Shown here: positions 48,301 through 59,170 of the stretch, one piece after another
Layout: the number at the start of each line of letters is the position of its first letter
How positions within the stretch are numbered: position 1 is the stretch's first letter
Assembly (NCBI RefSeq): GCF_900964775.1
Contig: NC_041807.1
Location: 35,640,013-35,704,012 of the forward strand
Origin: Scleropages formosus
Lineage: Eukaryota; Chordata; Actinopteri; Osteoglossiformes; Osteoglossidae
Length of the DNA stretch: 64,000 nucleotides
Direction of reading: 5' to 3'
Made by a program: the position numbers and the translations under genes
Notes under the pieces: generated by a model
Databases searched by the model: none
What the model was told of the DNA's origin: nothing
Seen by the model: only the letters and a program-made list of their open reading frames with translations

Positions 48301-51245
48301 CTGGTTGGCTCACAATGGGTTGTTGAGTTCAGTGAAAGTGGTTGAAGTTATTGGCAATGATGAAGATTCCACTATGACTAAAATGTAGGGGGTCATGTAT
48401 ATCATCAGTGACACTGAATATTAAAAAACATTTATTCCATAAAGAGGGGGGCGCAGTGGCGCAGTGGGTTGGACCACAGTCCTTCTCTCCGGTGGGTCTG
48501 GGGTTCGAATCCCGCTTGGGGTGCCTTGCGACGGACTGGCGTCCCGTCCTGGGTGTGTCCCCTCCCCCTCTGGCCTTACGCCCTGTGTTACCGGGTTGGC
48601 TCCGGTTCCCCGTGACCCCGTATGGGACAAGCGGTTCTGAAAATGTGTGTGTGTGTGTATATTCCATAAAGAGGGGGGCGCAGTGGGTTGGACCGGGTCC
48701 TGATCTCTGGTGGGTCTGGGGTTTGAGTCCCGCTTGGGGTGCCTTGCGACGGACTGGTATCCCATCCTGGGTGTGTCCCCTCCCCCTCTGGCCTTATTCC
48801 CTGTGTTGCGGGGTTAGGCTCCGGCTCCCCGCGACCCCGTATGGGACAAGTGGTTCTAAAAATGTGTGTGTGTGTATTCCATAAAGAAATGGCAGTGTAA
48901 AATACCATGTGTGTTGTTTGCTAAGTAAAAATATATATTGTTAAGACTATAACTGATAAAAATCAGATGACATTTTAGGAGCAAGTCATGCAGATATCCA
49001 GATCATTCCAAAGGCTTCTTAAACTTTTTCTTGTAAGCGTAAATGTGATCGCTGATAATAAATTGACTCTTGGCATAAAAATGTAATGCACAAAACGTGA
49101 CAGGTATCACATAACCACTCTGTGTTTGGCCTGGCTCGAAAATGATCTAAATCTTAGTTGCATCCTCATTCCAAGACAGATGTTGGGAAGGATTTTGATG
49201 ACTGTGGGCTGGGGGTAAAATACCTGTCAACTGCTTGAATAAAGAAGGGAAGCCATGAAACAAGACTTAATGTTTGACAAATGGGAGGGGGCCACTTCAC
49301 ATTGTTGCCTGAATTAGCAATGCAGATATTTCAGAAGGAGAACCGAGGCCTGGAGAGATTATTGCAAACAGTTGTTTTGTCCCGGTGGCTGGGGATGTGC
49401 TCACAGAGCCGTGCCAGGAAACCAGATCCGAGGTCCGCCGGGAGGTGGGAAACGGGAGCAATCGGGAACTTTTGGTGGGAAATTGATCTCTTTGTTGAGA
49501 GACTGTAAAAATTCTCAGACACCTCCCTAATTCACAGGGAAATCCAGTCCTCTGGAATTATCCGAGGTCCTAGAACTGGCATAGATGACTGTGGCGGACC
49601 GTTTAAACCACACAAAAACGTGGGGCAATGAAATGATATGCCACAAATGGAGCTGACAAAGGCTTGGCTAATTGGTGCAGGCGGGGCAGCTTCTGAAAGT
49701 GAGCCGTCATCGTAGGTCCTGCAGAAATCCAATCCTCACTGTTTGATCTGGAAGCCCGACCCCGAGACTTCTCTGTCTCAGTTTTTCTCTGCAGATTTCA
49801 TTCTCTTTGTCTTTTCACCTGAAGCCTCCGTGTACGATATGACCTTATCTAATGACATCAGATTACCTGAATGTAGCCTCAACCTCTCAGCATGTGTGGC
49901 ATCATATAAATGTCATTATTCTGAATAAATTGCATTTCCAATTAGGAACTAGTCGTCAGAGAAGTCCAACCATTACTCATTCTTGCAGTTACTTTTTTGA
50001 AGAAGATTTTAAGGCAATTCAAAAATTTTTCTTCAAATCGTGTTGGTGCGAAGCTAGAACATTTTTTGGTAACAGACAGAAATCAGCTTGAGACCCCTAG
50101 CAACAGGAACAACAACTCAAGCGTGTGGCGTGCAGTCCATGACCAAATAGATATCCAGAAACTACTTACATATCCAGAAGCACCTTGCCAGTGTCTTTCC
50201 TTTTATTTGTATAGAGGAACATTAAAGAGGCAGAGAACACAAAACATGCTTTATGTCTGTGTGTGTGTGTGTATGTGTGTGTGTGTGTTTGTTCATGTGT
50301 TTTTCATTGGCACAATTCCAGTAGTTCATCTGAGTCAATTCATTCTTACTTAGAGCTGCTTGGTGTTCTGGTTTTACCACATGCACCTTGAAATCATAAA
50401 GTAATTGTAACAGTTAAAGTACAGTTTGCTATAAAACACAAGGGTTTGGCTCTTATAGTTTTTATATTGATGGAGGTTTTGGATATTTCACTAAATATTT
50501 GGTGCCTTGTGTCTTGTTGCAGGACAGCGTATTATTCGGTGTATAGGCAGGTATACAGACAGGAGCAGTGGACCGTGTACCAGTGCTGCCCGGGCTGGAC
50601 GCAGCTCAATGGGGAGGCAGGCTGCCTTTATCGTAAGTGTTCTTTTCTTCCACGTCACCCGATCCACTCGTTTTTAACACTTTTATGATGCTGTAGACAC
50701 ACCTCTGTGGTTCTCACTCACATTCCTTTTGGACACACATCATAGAAGTGTTTCTTCCAGCCAAACACATGGTAACCCAGTAAAGAAAGGCAAGTTGATC
50801 ATCAGGCTGTGCTGTACACCAGTGTGCAGAATTTGGGGGTTGAAGGAGAAGTAGGGGCAGAGCTAGAGTCTGCTCTGTGTGTGCACCCCCTAACAAACAC
50901 ATCCATACAGACTCACAAACAGTGAGGCCGGATTTGCTGACTGTTTCCCCTTTCAGTTGATCAGCAGGATCTTATCACCATCCCTGAAGATTCAGTCCAG
51001 TTTGGTTCAGGAATTCAGGAAAAATTGGACTGTAAGGGTTTCTAATGAGGGGGTGCAGTGATGCAGTGGGGTGGCCTGGGTCCTGCTGTCCGGTGGGTCT
51101 GGGGTTCGAGTCCCCCTTGGGGTGCCTTGCGACGGACTGGCGTCTCGTCCTGGGTGTGTCCCCTCCCCCTCCAACCTTGCGCCCTGTGTTGTCGGGTTAG
51201 GCTCCAGCTCCCTGCAACCCTGTATGGGACAAGCAGTTTCAGATG

Positions 51246-51279
<34 letters not shown>

Positions 51280-54200
51280 TATCTAATGTAAATAAATATG
51301 TGTGACGTGCCAAAACATCATTTAAATAGTAGTAAAGCTGACACCTTATCTGATTTTGTGTGCCATCCAGTCGCTGACCCTCCGCAGATGGTGGTTGCAA
51401 GAATTATTCTCATTAATACCTAAAAAAACATTTTATATTCTGACAGTAGATTATTTACAGATGAAAAGATTTGCCACATTGTGCAGAGCACGATGGATCA
51501 ATGAACGCTCACAGTTTGTATTAGTTATTTATTTTTCATCCAAGGCTTTTCTCCAAGGAGATTTACAATGTTAAGTTGCTCATCACAATATCTTTCATGC
51601 TATCGAGGTCCTGTTCTGAAGTGTAAATATAAACACACAACTGTGGCATACATAGGATCAAGCAGCCCTACAAATACAGACAGATTTATATAGTGCTATA
51701 GTCAGAATAGCCACATTTATTGATTTGACAAAAACAACTTGTTGATCCCTGTGGATTTTTTACTTTGGGGTTGTTTAGACATTTTAGCTGGTCAGGTTTG
51801 ATCTTGACTAGAGGCGGACAAGGGATGCGCACCAAATGTTTGTTACTGACGCACAGTTCCCTAACAAACACATGCTTCTAAGTTTTTAAAACCACATGAA
51901 AGGGAAATCCAGAGTGGCATGGAAATCCTGCCGCATTCTTGCAGCTTCATGGCAGAACAACGAGGACGTTAGATTTCAGCAAAACCTTTTCAGAAGAGGA
52001 ACATGGACTTTGCTGGAAGGAGGAGGACATCACTAACATCACTTTTAATAAAAAAAAAAACTTTGTTTGCAGAACTCGGAAAAAAGCGGCCTTAGGTACA
52101 TCCAAGTGCTCCGTTTGGCTCGATGACTTACTCCTGCGCTTGACGTCCATGACTGAAGTGAGAGAGGGTAATGAACCCATGGGGTGCTTCCCCCTGGACC
52201 ACCTCCCTGGGAGTTGGTTCTTATCAGACAAAGTAATAATGTTTAAGGGCTGTCTAGGCTGGAGGACAATAAATTACCACGTCTCCATTTTATCTGATCG
52301 ATGATATCCAGTTTGCTGAGTTGATTTGAGGAAATCACCTGTGTGATTAAGCACCAGTAGCCAACCCATGGGTGAGAGGCTGGGAAGCCTTAATGTCAGG
52401 AAATTTTTGCTGAAAGCACAAAGTTAACAGTGACTGAGGAAGAGCATCAAACCCTAGACTCAGTTATTCCAGGGAAGAGTTGAGTATAAACAAGATCTCT
52501 ACATGGTTAGCTTTTCATTCATGTATCTGGCAATTTTCTCCAAAGTAACTTATAATGTCATACTTATAACATTAGGCTGCCTAGAATTATTTGCCAACTT
52601 CTGCAGCTGGGTAATTTTTACTTTATTGATGATGAACAAATGTTTTATACCTTGCTGGAATCATGGGTTGACAGTTACACAACATTTTAGTGATATTTAG
52701 GAAAATTGGTTTGGGGCTTTCAAATATGCTGGAAACACATTTTTATTGTTTTTCCTCTGCTCCATCTCCTCTACTCATTTCTCTGCACTGGCTTCCTATG
52801 GCTGCCCGAATCAAATTCAAAACCCTGGTTACTGTGTACAAATGCATCAATGAAACTGCCCCCAGCTATTTACAGGACTTGATCAACCGCTACACCCAAG
52901 CCAGGCTCCTTCGCTCATCTACTTATGCTCGCTTGGTGGTCCTGCGCACGAAAGGCAAAGCTTGGAGGTTCTCGGTTCTGGGTCCGTTGTGGTGGAATGA
53001 CCTTCCCCTCTCACTCAGAACTGCGGAAACTTTGTCTAATTTCAAGAAGGGTCTGGAAACCCACCTTTTCCAGATCCACTTCACCCAAGATCTTTCCAGC
53101 TCATTTACGGTGTAACTGTTCACGCATCGTAACTCCATAAGCATCGCCAGATACAACCTTTATTCAGCCACTGCTCTGGCATTATTCTTGCTCATTTGTG
53201 TATCTTATAATATTTAAAAAAAAAATGGTGGGAGGGTATTGGGATTTGTCTATCCTATGTCTTATGCACCTACTCGTACGATGAACCTCAGTGCAGCAAG
53301 TGGTAGGGAACAAACTGGGTTTGCTTGAGACTTTCATTTCTGCAGCTATGTCTCCTTCTCAATGTAATGCATAAATTGTACTTCTGCTGAGATGTACGTC
53401 ACTTTGGACAAAAGCGTCTGCTAAATGAATAAATGTAAATGTAAATGTTTTTCCATTTAAAATAATATGGAATTGCATGTTGGTATGCAAAATTTCGGCA
53501 TCCACGCTGCGTTCAGGAAGAGATTCATTTTATACGGTGGGGACTGCTGCATTTATGGACTATATGGTATTATTGTGCGACACATCAATACTTTTTTCTC
53601 TCATCTATAATTAATTCCTTTATTTAGCCAAAGGAGCATTTTTTTAATTGCTTTAAATGCACTGATGTTTCATGCCTGTGAAGGCTGACTTGTGATGGTT
53701 CCGCTGTCGGAAGGGGAAGCCTAGGAGACTTTCGGAGCTTCCCCCTTTGTGTGAGTCGGTAATCTACTCAGACAGGACCCCTTTGGTGTAGCGAAGGGCA
53801 ATCTGAGCGACAGCTGGAAGGACACTTTCTCCACTTAGCAAAGAGTCTGGCAGGTCTGGGAGGCGATTCAGGGGACAGTGCTGCGTGGCAGGGATGGCTG
53901 GGACTCGACCTGCTCGGAAGATAGCCTCTCGTCCGCTGTACTCCTAGTGAAGAAGGCTGCACTGTGGACCTGAACCAAAAGTCTGTCTTTTCTCAGTGAG
54001 CCACAGTCAAAACCTGCTCTCCCTGCAGACTGTGCTGAAGAACCAGTTATGATCAATCAGCGATCAAGTCCACCTAAACTACTGGATTTCCATGGCAACT
54101 CTTCTATGTTGACACGTTCAGACACTCTCACCGTAAAGAATCACTTCCGAACGGCCACATTTTAGAAATGTCATCCATGATTCAAGCTAGTGTTGTACTT

Positions 54201-56643
54201 TAATATTGCAGTCATTTAAATCATGTAGTTGAGTGCATGAACAGAAACATCCCTTGTCATAAAAACATGTTTGAAATATTCACTCATTCATCCGTTCTCA
54301 GTTACTGCTTGTGCAGTGCATTGTCGCCGTGGTCTGGAGCCTGTCCTAGAGGTACAAGCCATATGGCAGGGTACACCCTGGACAGGCTGCTACTCTATGG
54401 AGAGCAATCGCACTGACTCATTCGCACACATTTAAATGAGAAATAATTCACTTATTCACACACACACACATTTTCTGAACCGCTTGTCCCATACGGGGTC
54501 GCGGGGAACCGGAGCCAACCCGGTAACACAGGGCGTAAGGCCAGAGGGGGAGGGGACACACCCAGGACGGGGCGCCAGTCCGCTACAAGGCACCCCAAGC
54601 GGGACTCGAACCCCAGACCCACTTATTCATTCATTATCAATATCTGTATGAGTGATTAGTTTTTAAAATGTAAAACAGGCTTGTGATCTAGCATATGCTG
54701 TATGTTCTAGGTCCGGTTGTTACACTTCTACTACAGTAAACTGTGTATTGATTGTGCTTTGGATGAGATTCAAGTTAACTGGTCCAGTGTCCCTCTGTAA
54801 GTAATAAGTTTCAGTTTTCTTTTTTGGTGAGTGAGAAGTCCTCACATCCTCAGAGCTCAAACTTTTGACAGATAAAGTATGTGTTCTGTTTGGTACCTAT
54901 CAGAGCAAGATGTATTGTTAGTCATTATTTGTAGCCTAACTTTTTGGCGCTTTTGCAGATCTTCTGCGGTGAAAGAGATTCATGAGACGCCTCTGTAAAG
55001 TGAGGGGTATGAGCACACACACAGACCCCTTGGCAGGATTTTCCGGAGTTTAGACTACCTTCCCGGGGTTTAAAATGTTTATTTCAAGGAAATGTGATCT
55101 TGGACCTTTCATATTCTTCACATGTCTGTACGTTGGTCAAGACCATGGACATGATTATTGCTTTCCCTAGCTGTACCTATAAATCTTTGGTTTGTAAGTC
55201 TTCAGGGGTCAATGAACACATGCTGAACTTCAGAACAATAGCAGTAAATCCCATTGAGCTTTGCTGGAGCGTTGTATTCCTGGATGAATTACCTATGGCC
55301 TGCTCAATAGATGGCTTCCAGAATGATGGAAACAAATTGCCTGCAGCTTTCATTGAGTCGCATCTGCGTATGGCCTTCAGGTAATCTCCTGAGTCCGATT
55401 CCGGGAGGATTTTGTAGACGAAGTGTTTTTGTGCATGTAAATACTTTTAATCTGGCCCCCTGGACACGGTAAAAAGCGACTAAATCGGCACGCTGACAGA
55501 CTGATCGCAAGGCCGGGTTTGGTTTCTTCCTTTTGTCCTGGAACAAGAAGGAGCCGTTTTCCTCCCCGGCTGGAAAAACAGTGTAACAGATCACACCTGG
55601 CTAATTTATCCACACCACTGCATGACCCAGGATGGGTGGTGTCACGGTCCCATCAGCTCGAAATGAGCATGCGGCGTTCCTGCTTAAGAATGTGGAAACT
55701 GATGTTCCCTATGAACGTAATGTGTCGGGTTTCCTTTTAAGTTTAATTTTTGGAAGGGCAGAGGGCCACTCGCTTCAGTGTTTATATTTGTAAAACTATT
55801 AACGGGGATGAGGTTTCACTTTTCTTTGTGTTTACTTTTAAATCCAAGACACTTATACACCCAGCCAATGATGGATTCCAGTTTTTTTTTTTTTTTTTTT
55901 AAATGGCGCAGGGCCGGAATTTAATAGTGCATTAGAGACTGTGGGGGTACAGCTGGGCTCCCGCTGGAACTTGAACCAACAATCTTTTGATGTGAGGTTA
56001 GAAGCAGCAGGTAGTGTTGGGTTAGAGGAGACACCTCACATGCTGGTTTGAATCCTATCTCTTCCTGTGGTACCCTTGATCAAGGTGCTTGCCCTCAGTT
56101 GAGACAGTGTAAAAACCCTACTGTAGGAATGGGTAAAATGGGTAAATTACATTAAAGTTGAAGATGACACATCACAAGTCACCTTAGATGAAGGTTTCAG
56201 ATTCAATTTGATGATACCTTCAGGACAGGGGGATGTGCTGGTGCAGCGATGCAGCGGGTTGGATCTGGTCTTGCTCTCCGGTGGGTCTGGGGCTCAAGTC
56301 CTGCCTGGGGTGCCTTGCGATGGACTGGCATCCTGTCCTGGGTGCGTCCCCTCCCCCTCAAGCCTTACAGCCTGTGTTGCCAGGTTTGGCTCCGGCTCCC
56401 ACGACCCTGTATGGGACAAGCGATGTGTGTGTGTATGTGTGTATGTGTGTGTGTGTGATACCTTCAGGTGATATTCTTTAACTGCTCCGTGACACTTGGT
56501 GGGTATCTCACACACTTTCCATCCCTCCTTCTTCCCAGCTGTCTGCAGGTATGGCGTGTGCTTCAATGGCGGCCTGTGCCAGGACGGGACATCACGCCTC
56601 TGTCAGTGTCCTGCAGGGTTCGAAGGACCCAGTTGCCAGTATG
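45259..56643 (+). CDS. megf6: MEGF6-like secreted EMI/EGF-repeat protein, 5' part (exons 1-4, gene continues past right edge)
   Basis: Four phase-compatible exons: 45259-45338 (signal peptide), 46335-46469 and 50523-50632 (EMI domain), 56539-56643 (first EGF repeat). The product runs from a hydrophobic leader through [35 protein letters not shown] and [19 protein letters not shown] to [11 protein letters not shown] and [15 protein letters not shown]. Human MEGF6 has the same order and similar words (QELTLVGRRQPCVQAL, WCVGHERRTVYYMGYRQVY, CCRGW, CHCPPGFQGPRCQY). The family protein is a long secreted or matrix-type protein with many EGF repeats; its function is poorly known. No further exon was found in 56644-64000. 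EGFL7/EGFL8 also have EMI plus EGF, but their EMI sequence fits less well. Confidence 0.88.
45792..45930 (+). repeat. tRNA-derived SINE, decayed
   Basis: Head 'gggcgtagtggttagagcc' with later 'ggttcctgcttcaaactg' (degenerate B box), ending in a trace of the L2-type tail. In intron 1 of the MEGF6-like gene. Confidence 0.55.
45925..46100 (-). repeat. tRNA-derived SINE with L2-type tail
   Basis: Minus-oriented copy of the 3867-4070 family ('gtaccttgagcaaggtata'-type block read in reverse). Abuts the plus-oriented SINE at 45792. A short plus-oriented tail ('ggacaaaggcatcagctaaa') follows at about 46117-46136, so insertions may be nested. Confidence 0.6.
46335..46469 (+). CDS. megf6: megf6-like exon 2 (EMI domain, first half)
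   Basis: [18 protein letters not shown] then [18 protein letters not shown]. Acceptor CCCCCTACAG, donor GTGAGG; the final Arg codon is completed by exon 3. Confidence 0.9.
46961..47294 (-). mobile_element. RTE-clade (Rex3-like) LINE, 3' fragment with target duplication
   Basis: Minus-strand translation includes [40 protein letters not shown] and [19 protein letters not shown], the C-terminal end found in many fish LINE copies. The 3' tail is GATG repeats at 46961-46970, a hallmark of Rex3. The 12-bp direct repeat ACAGACAATACA flanks it at 46949-46960 and 47295-47306. A 5'-truncated insertion in intron 2. Confidence 0.75.
47293..47394. repeat. 51-bp tandem duplication
   Basis: Two perfect copies (47293-47343 and 47344-47394) starting TAACAGACAATACAATC. 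It begins in the right target duplication of the adjacent LINE. Confidence 0.95.
47400..48410 (+). mobile_element. Decayed Tc1/mariner-type transposon, broken by a SINE
   Basis: Words of fish Tc1-like transposase genes appear in order: 'gtccaaaaacattgctgccc', 'gacaaaagttaaact', 'aacaccaaaatcttatc', 'aagcatggtgcagggagc', 'ataatgatctgg'. No long open frame remains. The SINE at 47516-47695 lies inside it, so the transposon is older. Confidence 0.65.
47516..47695 (+). repeat. GC-rich tRNA-derived SINE (copy 1)
   Basis: Has 'ggtgctgtccggtcagtctg', 'ggggttcaagtcc' (B box), 'ccccgtatgggacaagcgg' and a short GT tail. Flanked by diverged GTTCCTATTAA / GTTCCTGTCAA. Inserted in the Tc1-like element. 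Confidence 0.9.
48446..48660 (+). repeat. GC-rich tRNA-derived SINE (copy 2, full length)
   Basis: Best-preserved copy: A-box region GTGGCGCAGTGGGTTGG, B box GGGTTCGAATCCC, body ending CCCCGTATGGGACAAGCGG, then a GT-rich tail. Flanked by ATTCCATAAAGA at 48434-48445 and 48661-48672. Confidence 0.95.
48673..48875 (+). repeat. GC-rich tRNA-derived SINE (copy 3), in tandem with copy 2
   Basis: Same family, different subtype (GTGGGTTGGACCGGGTCC in the head). Followed by a third ATTCCATAAAGA at 48876-48887. Confidence 0.95.
48890..50522. other. Rest of MEGF6-like intron 2
   Basis: No repeat family or exon recognised apart from a (GT)n stretch at about 50249-50290. The unique-looking, moderately GC-rich block 49330-49760 could hold regulatory DNA, but nothing in it proves so. 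Confidence 0.4.
50523..50632 (+). CDS. megf6: megf6-like exon 3 (EMI domain, second half)
   Basis: [20 protein letters not shown] then [21 protein letters not shown] is the usual EMI end. Acceptor TTGTTGCAG, donor GTAAGT. Confidence 0.92.
51048..51280 (+). repeat. GC-rich tRNA-derived SINE (copy 4)
   Basis: Full length with B box GGGTTCGAGTCCC and a long GT tail; target duplication TCTAATG at 51041-51047 and 51282-51288. Confidence 0.93.
51518..51580 (-). repeat. L2-tail SINE fragment
   Basis: Short match to the tail: 'ttatttatttttcatccaa' then 'cttttctccaaggagattta'. Confidence 0.5.
51581..52499. other. Intron 3 stretch with nothing recognised
   Basis: Within MEGF6-like intron 3. Short frames on both strands around 51939-52304, but no splice-flanked exon or known repeat. 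Confidence 0.4.
52500..52690 (-). repeat. Decayed tRNA-derived SINE with L2-type tail
   Basis: Minus-oriented: 'ttttctccaaagtaacttat', 'aattatttgcc', 'cagctgggtaattttta' and 'taccttgct' follow the family order. Confidence 0.55.
52735..53447 (+). mobile_element. L2-type LINE, 3' fragment (reverse transcriptase C-terminus, 3' UTR and tail)
   Basis: The frame at 52690-53115 has [69 protein letters not shown] and [10 protein letters not shown], the usual C-terminal region of L2/CR1-group reverse transcriptases. The 3' UTR ends 'ttggacaaaagcgtctgc' plus 'taaatgaataaatgtaaatg' repeats. The same tail closes the SINE family at 3867, 4871, 45925 and 52500. Confidence 0.85.
53450..54285. other. Intron 3 stretch with nothing recognised
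   Basis: AT-rich, then a more balanced block (53690-54060). No exon or known repeat identified. Confidence 0.4.
54290..54448. repeat. Old SINE-like fragment
   Basis: Reads like the minus strand of an older fish repeat ('cattcatccgttctcagtta', 'ggtctggagcctgtcct', 'acaccctggacaggctgc', 'actcattcgcacaca'). Possibly the same family as 63620-63950. Confidence 0.45.
54459..54619 (-). repeat. GC-rich tRNA-derived SINE (copy 5), 5'-truncated
   Basis: Minus orientation: CA tail, then 'aaccgcttgtcccatacggg' through 'gcgggactcgaaccccag'. Target duplication CACTTATTCA at 54449-54458 and 54620-54629. Confidence 0.93.
54640..55990. other. Intron 3 stretch with nothing recognised
   Basis: No exon with good splice sites and no known repeat. 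The frames seen at 55094-55384 and 55519-55740 have no recognisable domain. Confidence 0.4.
55998..56160 (+). repeat. tRNA-derived SINE (L2-tail family), decayed
   Basis: Plus orientation: 'tgctggtttgaatcctat' (B box), 'cccttgatcaaggtgcttgc', 'gggtaaaatgggtaaatt'. Confidence 0.6.
56225..56455 (+). repeat. GC-rich tRNA-derived SINE (copy 6)
   Basis: Full length with a GT tail. 13-bp target duplication TGATACCTTCAGG at 56212-56224 and 56456-56468, about 70 bp upstream of MEGF6-like exon 4. Confidence 0.95.
56539..56643 (+). CDS. megf6: megf6-like exon 4 (EGF repeat 1)
   Basis: Six-cysteine EGF module with [15 protein letters not shown] and [15 protein letters not shown]. Acceptor CTTCCCAG, donor GTGAGC; phase fits exon 3. 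Confidence 0.92.
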
Positions 56644-57885
56644 GTGAGCTGTGCTTTCATCCAGTTTTTCCTTCTTTCCCCTTCTCCATGTGCTGTGCCC
56701 CTGATGTTGTGCTCAGGAGCCTCCTGCCCCATCTTGCTGTGCCATGTAAGGCCGCTTTTACCAGGGATTTATACCCTTCACAAAGTGCAGGTAGTCATCA
56801 TATATCAGATGTGACTTTTGACGACCTGAAATTGTTACAGCCACTCAGTTAACCTTACATTATTATTGAGTCCTGTCACAATGTCTAACGATGACAAGTC
56901 CATCTGCAGTACAGTGACACTGGCTGGTGGCACTGCCTCAAGGCACAATATTTCTCGGATTTTGAGTCTCAGTCAGTGTTTGGATGTCCAGTAGCGACTG
57001 CGATTTGTTTACCGAACTTCTGGTGGTGCATCAAAGAAAAAGCAGAACACGTTTATAAATGAAATTGGAAATAAGTGTATTATGAAAATATAATTTAACA
57101 CTGTATTTATTGTTATTGTTCATACAGTCGGTAAGTGTTACTTTAACATGAAATTGTGCAAAGAAATTCTGTGAAATTTGTGAAAAAATATATCAAATCC
57201 CTTTATACAATGCAGGATTTATTCATGATAATTGTTTATATATCCTTATGGTTCATGTGATATCAGGGGATTTTCGACTTACGATGAGTTTGTTGGGACT
57301 GGACACCATCGCAAACCCAGGACCACCTCTAATATGATCCGTGTTCATGGTCATGGCAGTGAGTGACGGCTTCTCCCAAGGCAGCACCCTGGGCAGCTTG
57401 CCACCTGGCAGGTCTGGGGGACATGGAGAGTGTCCGCGGTTTGACCGCTTTGTCTGGAGACGAGTGTGATTGCACACCAGTGACCTTGCTATGTGTTACA
57501 GATACAAGCTGTGAGACATTGTTCCGTGAGCTGCGATAGGGCGATAGGGTCATGCAGGCCGTCATTAGCCGTACTGGTCCATCACCTTCCAGACATTGAC
57601 TGCCAGTTGTAACTTTGTTTAACTCAGGCAGGAATCCCGCTGAGCACCGTGGGCGATGCGCTCAGGCTGTTATTTCAGTGGATTGCTTCCCGGCGTCGGG
57701 TTCCTGCTTCGCGCCACAGATGTTTTGTGTGACAACATTGAGCCCGTCACTCTGTCGATGATATGATACCTCTACAGCACTGTGTCAAGTGAAATCACAT
57801 ACTTCTTCATCTTCTCCTTCCATGCTGCTACCCCCGTGCTCTTATTACTGGGTCGTAGAGAAGATTTGCTGCTATTACACAAAAG
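56644..57885. other. Intron 4 stretch with nothing recognised
   Basis: Searched by eye for the next calcium-binding EGF exon (DVDEC-type start) without success. Confidence 0.4.
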
Positions 57886-57889
57886 TCCT

Positions 57890-58400
57890 CTGTTTTGTCA
57901 AAATCCATAGGGCTTCCGCGGTAAGAGTCAACTGCAGACCGGTCATGAGATCCGCTTTGAGGAGACTACAGTGCTCGCACCTGCTCCCGGGTACAGGAGC
58001 CGCATAGTGAGGGAGGCAATCGAGATAGAGAAGCACCCTGACAATTTCAGTGGGGAAGAGGGCTTCAGACTATCAATTGCCTGGACACCACTCATCTCAC
58101 GTCTTCGCGCCGGTCCGACAACAACACGACCGCCTCTCATTAAAACTCAGTTTAGTGAGCCGCCCTGTAATACGAATGAAACAGCGCAAAGGGAAAACAC
58201 AGCGGGGGGGCACCACCCGCTATGACCTCCAACCCCGTTCCCGTCCATAAATACACCCACCCTCATCAAACACACCGTTTCACATTCAACCTCCACAAGA
58301 CGTGGTCACAGCCTGACGATGCTTCCAGCAAGAGAAGCGAAACGTTGGAACCAATGTCCCATACGCGGTTTAATCCTGAAGAACAAAACCTCCAGTCAGT
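57890..58400 (+). mobile_element. Penelope-like element, 3' fragment
   Basis: The plus-strand frame around 57910-58090 has TGHEIRFEETTVLAP, YRSRIVREAIEIEKHPDNF and GFRLSIAWTPLI. The pattern REAIEI-KH-NF-x-GxxLS-W is typical of the C-terminal end of Penelope/Neptune proteins, past the GIY-YIG endonuclease. The following non-coding part holds CTGACGA and CGAAACG around a short hairpin (58313-58343), as in the terminal repeats of such elements. 5'-truncated. Confidence 0.6.
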
Positions 58401-58449
58401 TGCCTCTGTTTTGTCACCCAAAAATCAGTTTGCAATGGCTGCTCAATTT

Positions 58450-59150
58450 TAAGACTGCCGAGTAAGCGCTTTTCCTTGATAGTTTGTAACAATCCAAGCC
58501 ACAAATATAGAAGCTCAGTAAGAGTGTTGGTGGTTCTGGATAAACAACCAAGTTCTGGATGTCCTGGCAGGACAGGAGCCTCTGGGATTCAATCTCCATC
58601 AGCTTCAAAGGTTCATGATCTGATGGTGAATGACAGCTATCAGAAGCAGGTCTGAGGTTCTCCAGTTAGTTTTACTGCGTTGCAGAAAGCTGAACACTCC
58701 TGCTGTGCACTGATGACTGATCTCCTTCACACCGCACTATTGAACAATGGTTGGAATTGTTTTTAGCATTTTATTTTTACAGCACTCACTGAAACTCAGG
58801 CTCCTGCTGTGATTGCAGCTATTCACCAGGCAAGATTCTCAAACACTCCCCTGTTGTAGGCTGGGATGCCTATAATTGAATTATGTGGCTATATCCACAA
58901 AACATGGATTGTGTGATATGCATAAAATTTATTCGTTTCTCCAGTTTGATAGAAGTAAAAACAGACTAATTTGTTTAAAGAGGTTTAATTTTTTTATGCA
59001 TCTTTTGCCACCAGCACCATCACCAGGGTCAGCAGTTTGACACAGCACAATGTAAATGCGCCCATACAAAACACTGACTCTAGCAATCAATTGCAGGTAG
59101 AAGTTCAGAGATATCTGTTGTGTCGATTGGAGGTAAAACCAAAATTGAGA
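58450..59150. other. Intron 4 stretch with nothing recognised
   Basis: AT-rich sequence with no exon or repeat that I can name. Confidence 0.4.
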
Positions 59151-59170
59151 TGCAGGATATAGCGTTAATG

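Noticed and set aside
48446-48520. tRNA genes in the heads of the GC-rich SINEs
   Set aside because: A and B boxes are present, but no acceptor or anticodon stem forms; these are SINE promoters.
50249-50290. (GT)n stretch as a Z-DNA or regulatory element
   Set aside because: Ordinary dinucleotide repeat; GT tails of SINEs make such tracts common here.
51939-52304. 121-codon plus-strand frame as an exon
   Set aside because: No domain, no convincing splice sites, and an equally long frame on the opposite strand.
45259-56643. EGFL7 or EGFL8 instead of MEGF6
   Set aside because: They share the EMI-EGF order, but the QELTLV, WCVGxxRR and YRQVY words fit MEGF6. The downstream EGF count would settle it and lies outside the window.
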